DNA of 64,000 nucleotides from Cafeteria roenbergensis (lineage: Eukaryota > Sar > Bigyra > Bicosoecida > Cafeteriaceae): positions 62,001-126,000 of the forward strand of contig VLTN01000022.1 of assembly GCA_008330645.1 (NCBI GenBank). Reading direction: 5' to 3'. Numbering within the stretch: the first letter of the stretch is position 1; each line of letters starts with the position of its first letter. Below the pieces are notes generated by a model. That model was given only the letters and a program-made list of their open reading frames with translations. It had not been told where the DNA came from and ran no database searches. The position numbers and the translations under genes were made by a program. Shown one piece after another: positions 56,601-62,797 of this stretch.

Positions 56601-59600
56601 GGGAGCAGCAGCTGGCTCCGCTGCCGGCGCGCCACGCGGCCAGGCTGGCGTCGCTCGTGGCCCCGCCGGCGCAGGGCGCCCTTCAGGAGCGCCGGGCCGT
56701 CCTCACGGAGCAGGGCGAGGCGTGGCGCAAGGCGGGCGCCGAGACGGCCGCGGCCGAGGCCACCGCCGGGGACGCCGCGAGGGCTGCGCTGGAGGCAGCG
56801 CGCGAGGCGCAGCGCACGGCGCAGGCCGCGGCGGCGAGCAAGGCGTCGGAGGCGGCCATGAGCCTGCTCGACTCCGCGGAGCGCGAGCTCCGGGCAGAGC
56901 TGGAGCGGGTGGAGGAACAGCGGGGACGGACGCAGGCCAAGCTGGCGGGCGCAGCGAGGGAGAAGGGGGATGCGGCCGCGGAGGGCCGCGCTGCCGCCGA
57001 GGCCGAGGCCGAGGCGGACGAGGCGAGAGCGGCGGCCGAGGCGGCTGCGCTCGCCGCGAGGGGCGCCGCTGCGGCGCTGCGGGCGGAGGCCGCCATCGCG
57101 GCCACGGCCGCCGGCGCCGGCGCCGCCGAGGCGGAGGTGCTGGACACGGCGGCAGTGACGGAGGCGCTCGCTTCCGCCGCGGGCGAGCGGGAGGCGGCGG
57201 TTGCCAAGGGCCTCGCGCTGGTGCGTCGCATGCTAGCCCGGCTGGCTCTGCTGGAGGACGCCGCCGAGGTCGGGGGCGACGAGGCGGTCCGCAGGCTGTG
57301 GAAGCGGCAGCAGGAGGAGGACGACGACGAGGCGGAGCGGCGCGCCGCCGCTGCCGAGGCCGGGGAGGACGAGGACGAGGGCACCGAGGGCTGGGAGGAG
57401 GCCGAGGGCGCCCGCCGCCGCGCCGAGGAGGAGGCCGAGGCCGCGCGAAACCGCGCCGAGCGGGAGGTCAAGGCTCTGCGCGAGCGGCACGACGCCGAGG
57501 TGGGGTCGCTTCGGGCGCGTGAGGAGGCAGAGCGGGCCAGGCAGCGCGCACAGGCCGACCAGCGGCGACAGGCTCGGCGCGAGCGCTGGCACGAAGACAG
57601 GCGGCGGCGGCTGCAGGCGGCGGCTGAAGCTGCCGCTCCGGGTGCCGCCCGTGACGCTGCCGAGGCCGCAGCGCGCGACGCCGAGGTGGCCGCGGCGGCG
57701 CGGGGCGCGGAGGAGGACTCGGCCGCCGGCGGCGGCGAGGCGGGCGGCAGGGCCGCCCCGGACGAGGCCCTGGCCGCTGGCGCAGTGGACGCGGAGGCGG
57801 AGGTCCGGCGGCTTCGGCAGCGCGCGGACGACGAGGCGGAGGCTGCCGACGCGGCGCTGCGCGCCGAGCGGCGCCGGCAGGAGGCTGCGCTTGCCGAGAG
57901 GCTGGCTGCCCGCCGGAGCAGGCGCGAGCGCGCGCTGGAGCGGCAGCGGCAAGTCGTTGCCGACGCCGCGGCCGCCGAGGCCCGCGCGCAGGGCAAGTCC
58001 GAGGAGGAGGCGGAGGAGGCGGCCAGCGTGATGCGCAAGCGCATGGCCCAGGAGGCCGATAGGGTGCGGGCGCAGGCCCAGGAGGAGGACGAGGCCGACG
58101 CCGAGGCGCTCGAGGCTCGGCTGCGCGACGAGGAGGAGGAGGCGCAGGCGGAGAGGCGATCGGCGGAGGCCAGCGTGGAGGAGGAGGCGGCGCGGCTGCG
58201 GGCCGAGTTCGAGTCACAGGGCGAAAAGGCGGCGGCCGCCGTCCTCGGCGAGAAGCGCCGGCAGCGGGCGGCGCTGGAGGCGAGGCTTCGGAGCAGGCGG
58301 GAGCGGCGGGAGCGCGAGCTGCGCCGGCGGCAGAACGCCGAGGCGGCCGAGCACCAGGCGCAGCTCGCCCGGGAGCTGGGCGGCGCGGCGGCAGAGGAGG
58401 CCGTAGCTCGCGCGCTCGCCGAGGAGGGCGCGGACGCGGCGGCGGCTGCGGCGGCTGCGGCGGCGGGCGGCGGTGGCCAGGACGAGTCTGCGCCTGGGAG
58501 CGGTACCGCAACCGCGCGCTCGGCGGCAGGAGCCGCGGCCGGCGGCTGGGAGCGGGAGGTGCTCCTCGCCGTGTCGGCGGCGGCTGCGGCCACGGGCGGC
58601 GCTGCGACGCCTGGCCGCGGACTGGCCGGCGTCGCCGAGGCACAGGAGCTGGCAGAGCTGCGCCGCAAGGTGGCCGAGGAGGCGCGGCAGGAGCAGGAGG
58701 CGCTGGAGCGGAGGCAGGCCGAGGAGCGGGCGGAGGCGGAGCGCGCGGAGGAGGAGGCGGCGGCAGCGGAGGCGGCCCGTGCCGAGCAGGAGGCCAAGGA
58801 CGAGGCCGCCCGCAAGCTCGCGGCGAAGCGGCTTGAGGTGGAGGCCAGGCTGGCGCGGGCCAACGAGTCGAGCGAGGAGGAGGCGGCGCGGCTTCGCTCC
58901 CAGTTCGAAAGCGAGATGGCCTCGTACGAGGGCAGCCTGGAGGAGGAGCGGCGCCGGCAGCGGGACCAGGCAGAGCGCAAGCTGGCGTCTCGCAAGAGCA
59001 GGCAGGCCCGCCTGCTGAAGCGGAAGCAGGCCCGGGAGCAGGAGCAGGCGGCGGCGACGGCCGCGCTGCGCGCCCGCGAGGTCGAGGACATGGAGGCCAA
59101 GGCCCGCGAGAAGGCCGCTCTCAAGGCCATCCTGGAGACCGGCGAGGCCCCTGCCGACGCGGGCGAGGAGGGCGGCGGCGCGGCTCTGCCGCCCGGCTCT
59201 GCCAGGCTTGCCAAGGAGGCTGCCGCGCGGAAGGGCGAGGCGATCGAAGTCGTGCTTCGCGAGCGCCACAGCCGCGAAACCGCCGACCTCATCTCCAGGC
59301 AGTACGCGGAGCGCGCTCGCGCCCTGCGCAGCGCGCTGGAGGAGGTGTTCGACGACAAGCACGAGGCCAAAACGGAGCTGCTCGCGGAGCTCAAGGGCGC
59401 CGGGCGGTCCCCCAGCGAGGAGGCGGAGGAGCTGCAGGCGCTCGAGGCGACCTTTGCTGCCAGGCGCGCCCAGGAGGAGGCCCGCGTCGGGGACGAGCTG
59501 GAGGGTAAGCACGCCGGCGAGCAGCTGGAGCTGCGGACGAAGCAGCTGGAGGAGCTGCAGGCGCTGCTGGAGGAGCTGGCCCCGGACGACGTGGCCAGGC

Positions 59601-62350
59601 GCGCGCAGGCGGACGCCGCGGCCCGCGAGGCGGCAGAGCTGCGCGAGTTCCAGGAGCGGGTGCGTCGCGAGCGCGAGGAGCGCGTCGCCGCAGCGCAGCA
59701 GGACCATCTCGAGTTCGAGCGGCGGATGAAGGAGGAGACCGAGGCGGAGGAGGCGCGCCTCCTGGAGGAGCACGAGCGGCTGATGAAGGAGGAGGCCGAG
59801 CGGCAGGAGCGGGTGCGCCTGGCGCGGCAGCAGCGCCTGGCCAAGGAGCGCGAGGAGGCCAAGGCACGGGCGCTGGAGGATGCCTCCTCGCTGGACGAGG
59901 AGGCCAGGGAGCGCATCCTTCGCGACTTCGAGGAGCAGCGCGCTGTGCTCGAGTACAGGATGGAGCAGCAGCGCCGCGAGCAGCGGGAGCGGGTGGAGGC
60001 GCGGCTGGAAGCTCGAGCCCAGCGGCGCAGGCGGCGCATCCAGCTTCGCGATGCCGAGGCGCGCGCCGTGCGGCAGCTCGAGGAGCAGCGGGCTGCGGCC
60101 AAGGCCCGCGCGGAGGAGGCCAGGCGCGCCCAGGAGCTCCAGGAGAGGCAGCAGCGCGAGGCGGCGGCCAAGACCACGTCCATGGCCGGAATGTCCGGGG
60201 CGACCTCTCGCGCGGCCTCGTCCTTCGCAACGGCTCTCAACCGGGCGTCGCGGCGCGCGCTGTCGGGCGTCGCAGGGCCCGCCAACGGGGGCTTCGGCGG
60301 ACCCGGCGGCGCGCGCGCCAGGGGCGGCGGCGGGCTGGGTCTCGGCGCCATTGGCGAGGGCGAGGAAGACGAGGACGAGGACGAGGACGAGGACGGGCAG
60401 AGCCAGGCAGGGTCCGTGGTCGCAGCCGGCGGCGACGACGACGGGCTCGCGCTCGGCGCGTCCCTCGGACTCACGCGGCCTGGCCCCAAGTCCGTGTCGG
60501 GGAGGTCTCGGCGAACCGGCGCCGGGTCCGTGCGCAGCCGCGCCGGCGGCCGCCGCATCAACGGCATCGACGTGCCGGCGCTCTCCCGGCGCCTGGCCAA
60601 GCTCGAGTCCACGATGCAGCGCGCCCTGGCGGCGGCGGCGGCCTCGGCGTCGATGCCCGCTGCTGCGGCCCCCGTGGCGGCAGCACCCTCGACCGCGCTC
60701 GCGCTCACCGACGGGCCACCGTCGCAGGCGATGGTGGCCGCGACCGGCCCGGCGGCGGGCCGCTTGGCCGTGGCTGCCCTGCCGCTGCCCCCCGATGGCG
60801 TCGCGGAGGCCATTCTGCAGGGAGAGGGCCGCTCCCGCGGCGACCTTGCGCGGAGGGCCTTTGCAGCAGTCGTGCGTGCCGGGCAGGCTTCGGCCGGCGC
60901 TGCCTCGGGGCGGGACCCCCTCGCCGGGGCGGAGCTCCTGGTGGCGGAGGCGCTGCCGCAGACTGCGCCTGGCCTTCCGGGGGCCGCTTGGGACCCTCGC
61001 ACCACCCCGTCACGCATGTGGGTGGACCGCGCGTCGCTGGCGGACGTGGGCCAGGCCCTCGCCGCCGTCGCCACGGCCGCCGCCGCCGTGCGGTCGTCGC
61101 AGCCGGGCGTCTCGCCGGACGGCGCCGCTGCGGAGCTGCGCCGAGCCATCGCGGCGGCAGGCTCCGACGCGTACCTGCAGCTGGCCCAGAGGGCCGCCGC
61201 CTCCGTGGGCGCCGGCGCCTCCAGCTCTGCCGCAAGCTCCTCGGCAGGCTCGGGGGCCGCGACCCCTCAGCTTTCCCCGGACCGGGCGTCGGCCACTCCG
61301 TTCGGATCGCCGCGCCTGCGGGCCTCCGCGTCGCTGTCGGGGGCCGCCATGGCGCTCCTTCGCAGCCAGGGCCGCGCGGCGGCCGGCTCGACGAAGCTGC
61401 AGGCTGACACCATCCCGGAGTCCCCGCGCCGGCCGAGCTCCGCCACCCCAACGCTGCGCCAGCGGCTGCGCCGCGCGGTCAAGAAGGTGACCCGCATGCA
61501 GCGCATGGACGTCGACGTGGCCAGCCTCTTGCACAACGTGCCCGTGCTGGACGACACGGACGACGCCGGGCTGGAGCTGGACTTGCAAGAGACGAAGCGA
61601 ACGCAGGGGGGCAAGTTCGACGCCGGCTCCGTCACCGACCAGATCAGCCGCGTCAGCGCTCTGCGTGACCACCCCGAGCTCAGCGCGTACCTGGCGGCGC
61701 TGGAGGAGGGGGTCCTTGCCCGCCAGCGGGACGGAGCAGCCACCCCGGCGGGCGCATCGGTGGCCACCGACGGGCTCACGAGCCCCGGCGCCAGCGGCGT
61801 CGCCGCTGGCGCCGGCGGCAGCAGTGCGGCCGACGGCACGGCCGCTGGGTTCATCCGCGTGGTGGAAGCCGAGGCGAACGGAATCGAGGAGCAGCTGAAC
61901 AACGCGACCCGCAAGTACCTCGAGCGCCAGCGCGACGTCACGGACGTCACGAACCGCCTGAGCAGCCTGCGCTCCAGCATGGCGGCGCTGCAGCGCACCA
62001 AGGACCTTAGGAGGCGGCTTGACGCCTCTGCCGCCGTCCGCGCCGAGGCAGAGGCCGCAGGGCGCGAGTACGTCGAGGAGGACGAGGAGATCCAGGGGCT
62101 GGACGAAGCGTCGCTGCCCACCGCCGAGAAGCTGGAGCGGCAGCTGGAGGACTCCCGCGCCTCCATCGCAGAGGCCGAGCGCGCCAAGGAGCGCCTGACC
62201 AAGAAGGTGAAGGAGCTCGCAGAGCGCCAGACGGCGCTGCAGCAGCGGGCCAAGGAGCGCCGGGAGGAGGCTGACAGACTGCGAGGCATGTCCAGCGAGG
62301 CCGTGGAAGCCCTGCTGCAAGCAGAGGCGGAGGCCGGGCCCGACGCATGA
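41678..62350 (+). CDS. giant single-pass membrane protein: Cys-rich repeat ectodomain and coiled-coil cytoplasmic tail
   Basis: One uninterrupted frame of 20,673 bp encodes 6890 residues. A signal peptide (best start MRTVAAATACFAALSLAGAAA, the second Met) leads into about 3,700 residues of Cys-rich modules of the form CPAGxxC...PxPCPAGTxS...xxC, period roughly 32-50 residues, of the GCC2/GCC3 (ephrin-receptor-like, TNFR-like) kind, with many NGT/NAT glycosylation sites. A few non-repeat inserts interrupt them (for example near 47150-47320 and 51000-51440). After about 52,900 come two short Cys-rich units, then a beta-sandwich-like segment (GDAVLFELPN, GFTFLEEGRYVFASSSDATQQ; about 53868-54140) that resembles a cupredoxin fold. 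One membrane span follows at residues 4189-4211 (AIGAVLGGLLALVMLVLAAA). The 2,680-residue tail is acidic then dominated by Glu/Ala/Arg coiled coil, ending in further helices. No kinase or other catalytic domain is visible. A mechanical or adhesion receptor is inference only. Confidence 0.85.
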   Translation: MSPRRATMRTVAAATACFAALSLAGAAAQCGPGLYDGGSGCTSCPANTYKTVTGDALALCLACPDGAVSAAGRTSCSCTTPGAAFSGGACSCPCAAGTYASACSSSASGATCAQCPPGSWCAGNCASPEACPAGTARASSNGTSAAACSACPAGSFAPSPGAATCTECPAGHSCADPAAAPVPCPAGWSAAAGAGVCSACGAGTHTFGAAAASNCTACPAGHECPTPAAEPVACLAGNVSLGGATACAVCPAGHSCPSTSAAPVSCGEGTYSLAGWTECVACPPGAACASAALLPEPCPAGTSSVGGASACTRCADGLIANATGAAACTPCPPGSACADPASAPTPCPAGTTSAAGAAACAACRPGTVALAEGSTQCQLCPPGHACAAAAASPVACSEGFYSDGGVVSACSKCPAGTRSAENFTRCESCPAGFACSDPADPAAACPAGTWSPRGSDPPSACFTCPAGFHCPSAAAPPVPCPVGTTSSAASTNCAGCPAGAACLDPAGAPVGCPAGTTSAAGESHCAVCPAGFACADPTVAPVACPEGSWSTEGASLCTACRNGEACVSAKQPPVACQPGTYAFAGNTTCTPCPAGHACPSTGAWPIPCGNGTYSLAGPSSAECLRCPPGAACASPALPPVACPTGSYSLGGSTSCTACPAGFYCPSASASIRVPCPAGSFSLGGTASCSPCPAGVACSRTDSELGRSACASGWFSPLGVANCTECPAGTVCPNADGSGRYACVPGTYSAAGTSSGCTDCPAGSACPDPAAPGALVTCAAGYYALARSTACSLCPAGSACPSTSAAPQRCAAGTIAPAGSTECTDCPAGLHCPSAASTATEPCPAGFYSPSGESLCLPCPEGSMCPTAAASPVPCALGHYSGRAATNCTACPAGYYCSASQTGVTTATIPRLCIEGTFSVGGQDQCTPCSAGYLCAAGSTEPTPAGDLCTMGTYCAVSTGLTPNRVQRTNCPAGTRGFKSGAVSQADGCEPCPGGSYCNSGTTRITTLPCPRGRYCNQGSSNSGTRCPHGTYNPETGADSSSDCRTCPEGNYCGLGVSVPAVCPAGYYCPPGTGGLGYTGTPNGPRACPAGTFGGSGVQRLTSEGQCQNCTTGHYCPGTGAPDPVQCPAGTFNPVIAATSSAACLACPAGTFCPNSGTAVLSISCTPGHYCPAGTGNSPAAPSICPAGTFSDAFNATQVEDCRPCPERFACQAGTGGPTSPGACTPGYYCPEGTRDAGGGTYLSAVGVDCASPNQCPCPAGSYSAASNLRSADECTLCPAGRFCVGAQTVTSGPCAAGYYCPNGTASATQNPCPAGTYATETNNFDVEQCRPCPAGHFCDLADTTPDPCPAGTYADSTGTAAVGQCLACPAGHRCPTTGMVEPIPCGAGSHSAASAQTCTACSSGRFCPYNTTTTSVMLTPALACPAGLLCPAGMDHEPEFTHEACAAGHYCAEASFPAVACLAGTYNPHVGGKSAADCVTCPAGSYCASAGLSAVTGQCAPGHYCPAGSITATAIACPAKFYRPHAAARELADCALCPSGHTCGEATVEPVACPKGSFCVVGVDVPEPCPQGTFGNSTGVRRSEGCTPCPPGHYCETTGLTEPTALCDPGYFCLEGSNTKAPVDPLNPMVASTTPIGGICPPGGFCPSGSSKPEACPAGTFSNVTGASNVSVCLECIPGSYCQGTSNPYPSGSCQAGYYCSGGASSPTQFETPVGHYTLEGAPAPVACVPGTFTNEQRQQSCALCPAGRYCNESATVIPLACPPGRYCPVGTADPLPCPSGRFSSSLFLENVTACSLCPPGSFCESVGLTAPQGLCAAGFYCTGGATVRNPGAALLAAANVSFVELPVNGTGNGTSSNATQLVLVAGEQSTTYNRSVSAECGVGLATGGPCPPGHYCLNGTVSPTALPCPAGTYNPQPARTSDAGCLPCPPGSYCGTTGLATPSGPCAAGHYCSLGAASARPTDGVTGNSCPRGSYCPLGASVPLACPPSTYGNTTGLEECVQCPGRYFCDGTLPDRFAPCPAGHFCPPSTGSAQPACPRGTYNPILLLLTEDECRPCPAGSYCGATGLSAPSGLCAAGFYCPPGAADQYGRLRNESSLEVCDPRDDGSGLVPPDNVTAAQWALAVAGGSPITDFFAGRAGPRACPPGHFCPEGSELPIACLEGTFLATERAVSRSECQLCASGSHCNRTGLAAASGLCDEGYFCKRGNAMPRPETGVLNVTVVATGASLNATVLVGGGPCPEGHYCSAGTSTPSPCPNGTYNAFKGKGFGGCTQCPDGFFCTLGSERYDDKPCPAGYYCPPGTPHAQRFPCPAGTYSNRTMLRSSSECAPCDGGSYCPGAANTQPAGLCDAGFYCRSGASTPTPLDGVTGDRCRPGEFCVQGSTLPKFCAGGKFCLTSSGVADGDCFSGYYCLQGSSTPSPTGETNADGLIGNVCPAGSYCPNGTITPVLCPAGTFSAASGNRRLSDCAPCTAGSYCDVSGTQEPNKTCLPGFYCPAGTQFPSLPCPAGSRCPSGSQVPDACAAGTYQSRPQQTDCLLCPAGFYCVNGTATPLPCPAGFFCPNGTRAATQFACPPGTYAPTGGLERLDQCTACEPGRYCDATGMTAPRAQCSGGHYCLRSATVPAPAEGFANGYIGSLTLGCGGNCSGDSSPDARWRGLAALNLTAGSNTSLAALPTTGDVCPRGHFCVPGSASPQQCPPGTFNPSFGSDSLADCQACLAGYYCPNASIAFPTHRCPPGFFCPSGRVTPEHRCGPGTVCPLGSAEPVPCPPGEFEDRNGSSVCQACPAGRWCGPGTVVPVICPQGYVCGLRTALPNATACPAGTFSNATGLNSTAECAPCSPGTFCSRPALTAPEGPCAAGHYCTLGSATPTPALNASVAAVGTCAAPTLFGAPHGLGLAPVPEGGLCPAGAYCPSGSAAPQLCPPGTQSNATGNTAPSDCAPCSAGMHCPARGTVAPTLPCPAGFFCPGAQVTGTENACPLGSSCPLGSSAPTPCSAGTFANATALPACFPCPPGFGCVSGVSEPSPCLPGYVCPLGSLNTSAVPCQPGTFSSRAGLSALSQCDLCPAGSFCGGKALTAPSGPCGPGHYCSNGSWTATPGSNLSVTLRAGALHLSQVSAAASDAAAATLWAELASELQVGGPCLPGYVCTYGSSTPSPHHAEEGRLQPWPALTVRYGELSPASLGAGAGDLVSALVDEAARLGVAFATALDSDGVAITRLQASGVSNGTCASSGGANGTALASVVRVDPLAPPFGYACPPGTSCGAAATFASACEPGTFANGTGLATCSPCPAGRVCTGATSSPARCPLRHFCPESTSVPVVCPAGSFGEFEQLQSASQCSPCPPGMFCSDGRVTGTCWAGFACVGNSSIPDPSVGTPDNLQGHGYPCPAGYFCPNGTSVEVACPSGTFSSVVGATGVQVCGPCPPGSVCFTGSPTASPCPRGHYCPGLSVVVPCPNATYNPNEASTSEAACIPCPAGSLCLRTAVVDPSTLPCPAGGYCGSAATSVIPCPPATYRDSTGGSSSSSCAPCPGGGYCAQGTVVPAVCESGSYCPHGSALPTPCEPGRLCASAGLNATAPCPPGFFCPNATSQPTACPLGTYCVGGNFEPVVCPGGTVQRLTTDPSGRTSFAQACRVCPAGTYSDATDGLECLPCTAGYVCLGGTSSATPLSATADGGYPCPAGFFCPTGSSKEKACPAGHYNPLSRRGNISACMACRPNSYNEAEGRASCRPCSASAFTPANASTTCVCRGEYRHFQATDGQCVCQPGYEFVDDELVVRSEEDGEQDCQPQTFPVCEQGQSRLATGACAVVDCDSPEQCPSGRGRFVPEMGVCACEGLPEADQVCDADCQAAITRVQVHPASGKLVVTDPLTGQVTGLVDPQADIPGFVGSLGCVTADSPAASGASADGTADTGGVRDDAVNTTACRVHTMVVSPGTGFTGVYAAPAAVVGASEGAGRLRRLREREARAAGRQLGRLVAGPAGPEEAAALDDGWALPTDAADGTAGRSLFGSGEDGRGARFASKSSSSSSAAAGRRTRNGPAQRSAAERRARHLASSGPSVARPTVCITRGDAVLFELPNGADSIPVYVKDSFLNSNPGFDYGEFRRLGALAAQDSASVAVFGFTFLEEGRYVFASSSDATQQTIVVVQAFGQSCPTGGVFSPPSEASLVALGVKETSDPMLAPDWRAIGAVLGGLLALVMLVLAAATYFRQSAFGQRGTNDLAPVKVGIRSSKVAPEDSAVAGGAGGAARRGNGAGSDEDEEVGAVAPTPGSRPAGQTVFAVGVATGDREDKDEDGRLGASKRGRRGRGAAGRSRRGGAGGDGGDSGSDEGWDSDFDDEFGGDQVQRLLDMLRRGQLEADASFSRQSKTLKEMLERLRAEAEGLRRLLAEAAVAQGAAAAGEREAEMAARRSAVLRQIEAEVAARLMHGSLLSRLEEDVVDTLVGLARALRDAPEEVATDVVDELFSLARQRAEEEGRGPSTAADDAEGAADAAAGGGATVAALVDAVRGLQLEHSPSGDEIRVSIAACREAIGALANNVKEEFERRSTGVPMWQRAAGAGVFSGEGAPPSALSVRRALEDLEDARGPQDSSLRTALEPLAAFAQGSGLVGRRLRDEVRVLRGTLGDAVEQQNPAIAERVRGASASVMGLLLTDLNEAVRAMIGRVPALIEAARDSREVSDNLADGLLPLLQRARAEADAEVRKHRLSRGGLPALLDRVNKLIEDARRGRFYYGGAFVGEEDEEGSGGGEGDSRTAGGEDDDEPGGELAKAAEAEAAAEAATVRKRYEDERAERQRQEEEEAKRKREAEEARLRAAELDEARRRKLLEDYDADRVALDEAMAAERRRQEAETEARLEERKRERMLRRLRRAEERAAKELEDARLAAEQERKAQQEEERRQLDAALRREEEEARRQSRGAGGGGSGSSGVQTTELRAQEARAALRRSTEEARDERATARKAALDALDEATASAREQQLAPLPARHAARLASLVAPPAQGALQERRAVLTEQGEAWRKAGAETAAAEATAGDAARAALEAAREAQRTAQAAAASKASEAAMSLLDSAERELRAELERVEEQRGRTQAKLAGAAREKGDAAAEGRAAAEAEAEADEARAAAEAAALAARGAAAALRAEAAIAATAAGAGAAEAEVLDTAAVTEALASAAGEREAAVAKGLALVRRMLARLALLEDAAEVGGDEAVRRLWKRQQEEDDDEAERRAAAAEAGEDEDEGTEGWEEAEGARRRAEEEAEAARNRAEREVKALRERHDAEVGSLRAREEAERARQRAQADQRRQARRERWHEDRRRRLQAAAEAAAPGAARDAAEAAARDAEVAAAARGAEEDSAAGGGEAGGRAAPDEALAAGAVDAEAEVRRLRQRADDEAEAADAALRAERRRQEAALAERLAARRSRRERALERQRQVVADAAAAEARAQGKSEEEAEEAASVMRKRMAQEADRVRAQAQEEDEADAEALEARLRDEEEEAQAERRSAEASVEEEAARLRAEFESQGEKAAAAVLGEKRRQRAALEARLRSRRERRERELRRRQNAEAAEHQAQLARELGGAAAEEAVARALAEEGADAAAAAAAAAAGGGGQDESAPGSGTATARSAAGAAAGGWEREVLLAVSAAAAATGGAATPGRGLAGVAEAQELAELRRKVAEEARQEQEALERRQAEERAEAERAEEEAAAAEAARAEQEAKDEAARKLAAKRLEVEARLARANESSEEEAARLRSQFESEMASYEGSLEEERRRQRDQAERKLASRKSRQARLLKRKQAREQEQAAATAALRAREVEDMEAKAREKAALKAILETGEAPADAGEEGGGAALPPGSARLAKEAAARKGEAIEVVLRERHSRETADLISRQYAERARALRSALEEVFDDKHEAKTELLAELKGAGRSPSEEAEELQALEATFAARRAQEEARVGDELEGKHAGEQLELRTKQLEELQALLEELAPDDVARRAQADAAAREAAELREFQERVRREREERVAAAQQDHLEFERRMKEETEAEEARLLEEHERLMKEEAERQERVRLARQQRLAKEREEAKARALEDASSLDEEARERILRDFEEQRAVLEYRMEQQRREQRERVEARLEARAQRRRRRIQLRDAEARAVRQLEEQRAAAKARAEEARRAQELQERQQREAAAKTTSMAGMSGATSRAASSFATALNRASRRALSGVAGPANGGFGGPGGARARGGGGLGLGAIGEGEEDEDEDEDEDGQSQAGSVVAAGGDDDGLALGASLGLTRPGPKSVSGRSRRTGAGSVRSRAGGRRINGIDVPALSRRLAKLESTMQRALAAAAASASMPAAAAPVAAAPSTALALTDGPPSQAMVAATGPAAGRLAVAALPLPPDGVAEAILQGEGRSRGDLARRAFAAVVRAGQASAGAASGRDPLAGAELLVAEALPQTAPGLPGAAWDPRTTPSRMWVDRASLADVGQALAAVATAAAAVRSSQPGVSPDGAAAELRRAIAAAGSDAYLQLAQRAAASVGAGASSSAASSSAGSGAATPQLSPDRASATPFGSPRLRASASLSGAAMALLRSQGRAAAGSTKLQADTIPESPRRPSSATPTLRQRLRRAVKKVTRMQRMDVDVASLLHNVPVLDDTDDAGLELDLQETKRTQGGKFDAGSVTDQISRVSALRDHPELSAYLAALEEGVLARQRDGAATPAGASVATDGLTSPGASGVAAGAGGSSAADGTAAGFIRVVEAEANGIEEQLNNATRKYLERQRDVTDVTNRLSSLRSSMAALQRTKDLRRRLDASAAVRAEAEAAGREYVEEDEEIQGLDEASLPTAEKLERQLEDSRASIAEAERAKERLTKKVKELAERQTALQQRAKERREEADRLRGMSSEAVEALLQAEAEAGPDA

Positions 62351-62797
62351 GCGTGGCCCGAGGGTGAAGGCGCGCTCCCGCGCGAACAGCGGGCGCGCCA
62401 GCGCCCCTCCGCTGCTCAAGGCATCGCGGTCGCGAAGCTTCAGTTTGGGGCTTGGGCAGCGCCGACTGCGTCGGGCGTTGGCAGCGAGACTAGCCCAGAG
62501 ACGATTGGTTGCCGACGGTGTGAAATGATTGCGTGCTTGGAATGAATGCAGGATCTGCCAGACGATCGATCAAGCGAGAGCTTTCATTGGCCGCGATGCG
62601 CAAACCGATGCACGCCCACGCGCGCACACACACGCGCACACACACACTCTCTCTCTCTCATATCGGCTGCTCGAGTCGTTGCGCGGCGGGCGAGAACCAC
62701 TCCCAAGCGCGGTCGACGGCTCCACGCAAGAGAATCACAATAGTTGCTGCTCCGGGCACGGCGCTGGCCGCAGCGCCAGCCAAGCTTGCGCTCGTCC
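62351..62797. other. convergent intergenic region with CA/CT tract
   Basis: The spacer between the giant gene and the last minus-strand gene holds a CA/CG then CT dinucleotide tract at 62621-62660. If the neighbouring gene has a further exon it would lie here. Confidence 0.5.
62621..62660 (+). repeat. CA/CT microsatellite
   Basis: Alternating CA (with CG interruptions) followed by a CT run. Confidence 0.85.

Noticed and set aside
56683-61149. 1488-codon minus-strand frame
   Set aside because: Antisense of the Glu/Ala/Arg coiled coil; Ser/Ala/Arg-only composition, no family features.
41678-62350. Receptor tyrosine kinase identity for the giant protein, as its repeats resemble ephrin-receptor modules
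   Set aside because: The cytoplasmic part has no kinase motifs at all; only the extracellular module type is shared.
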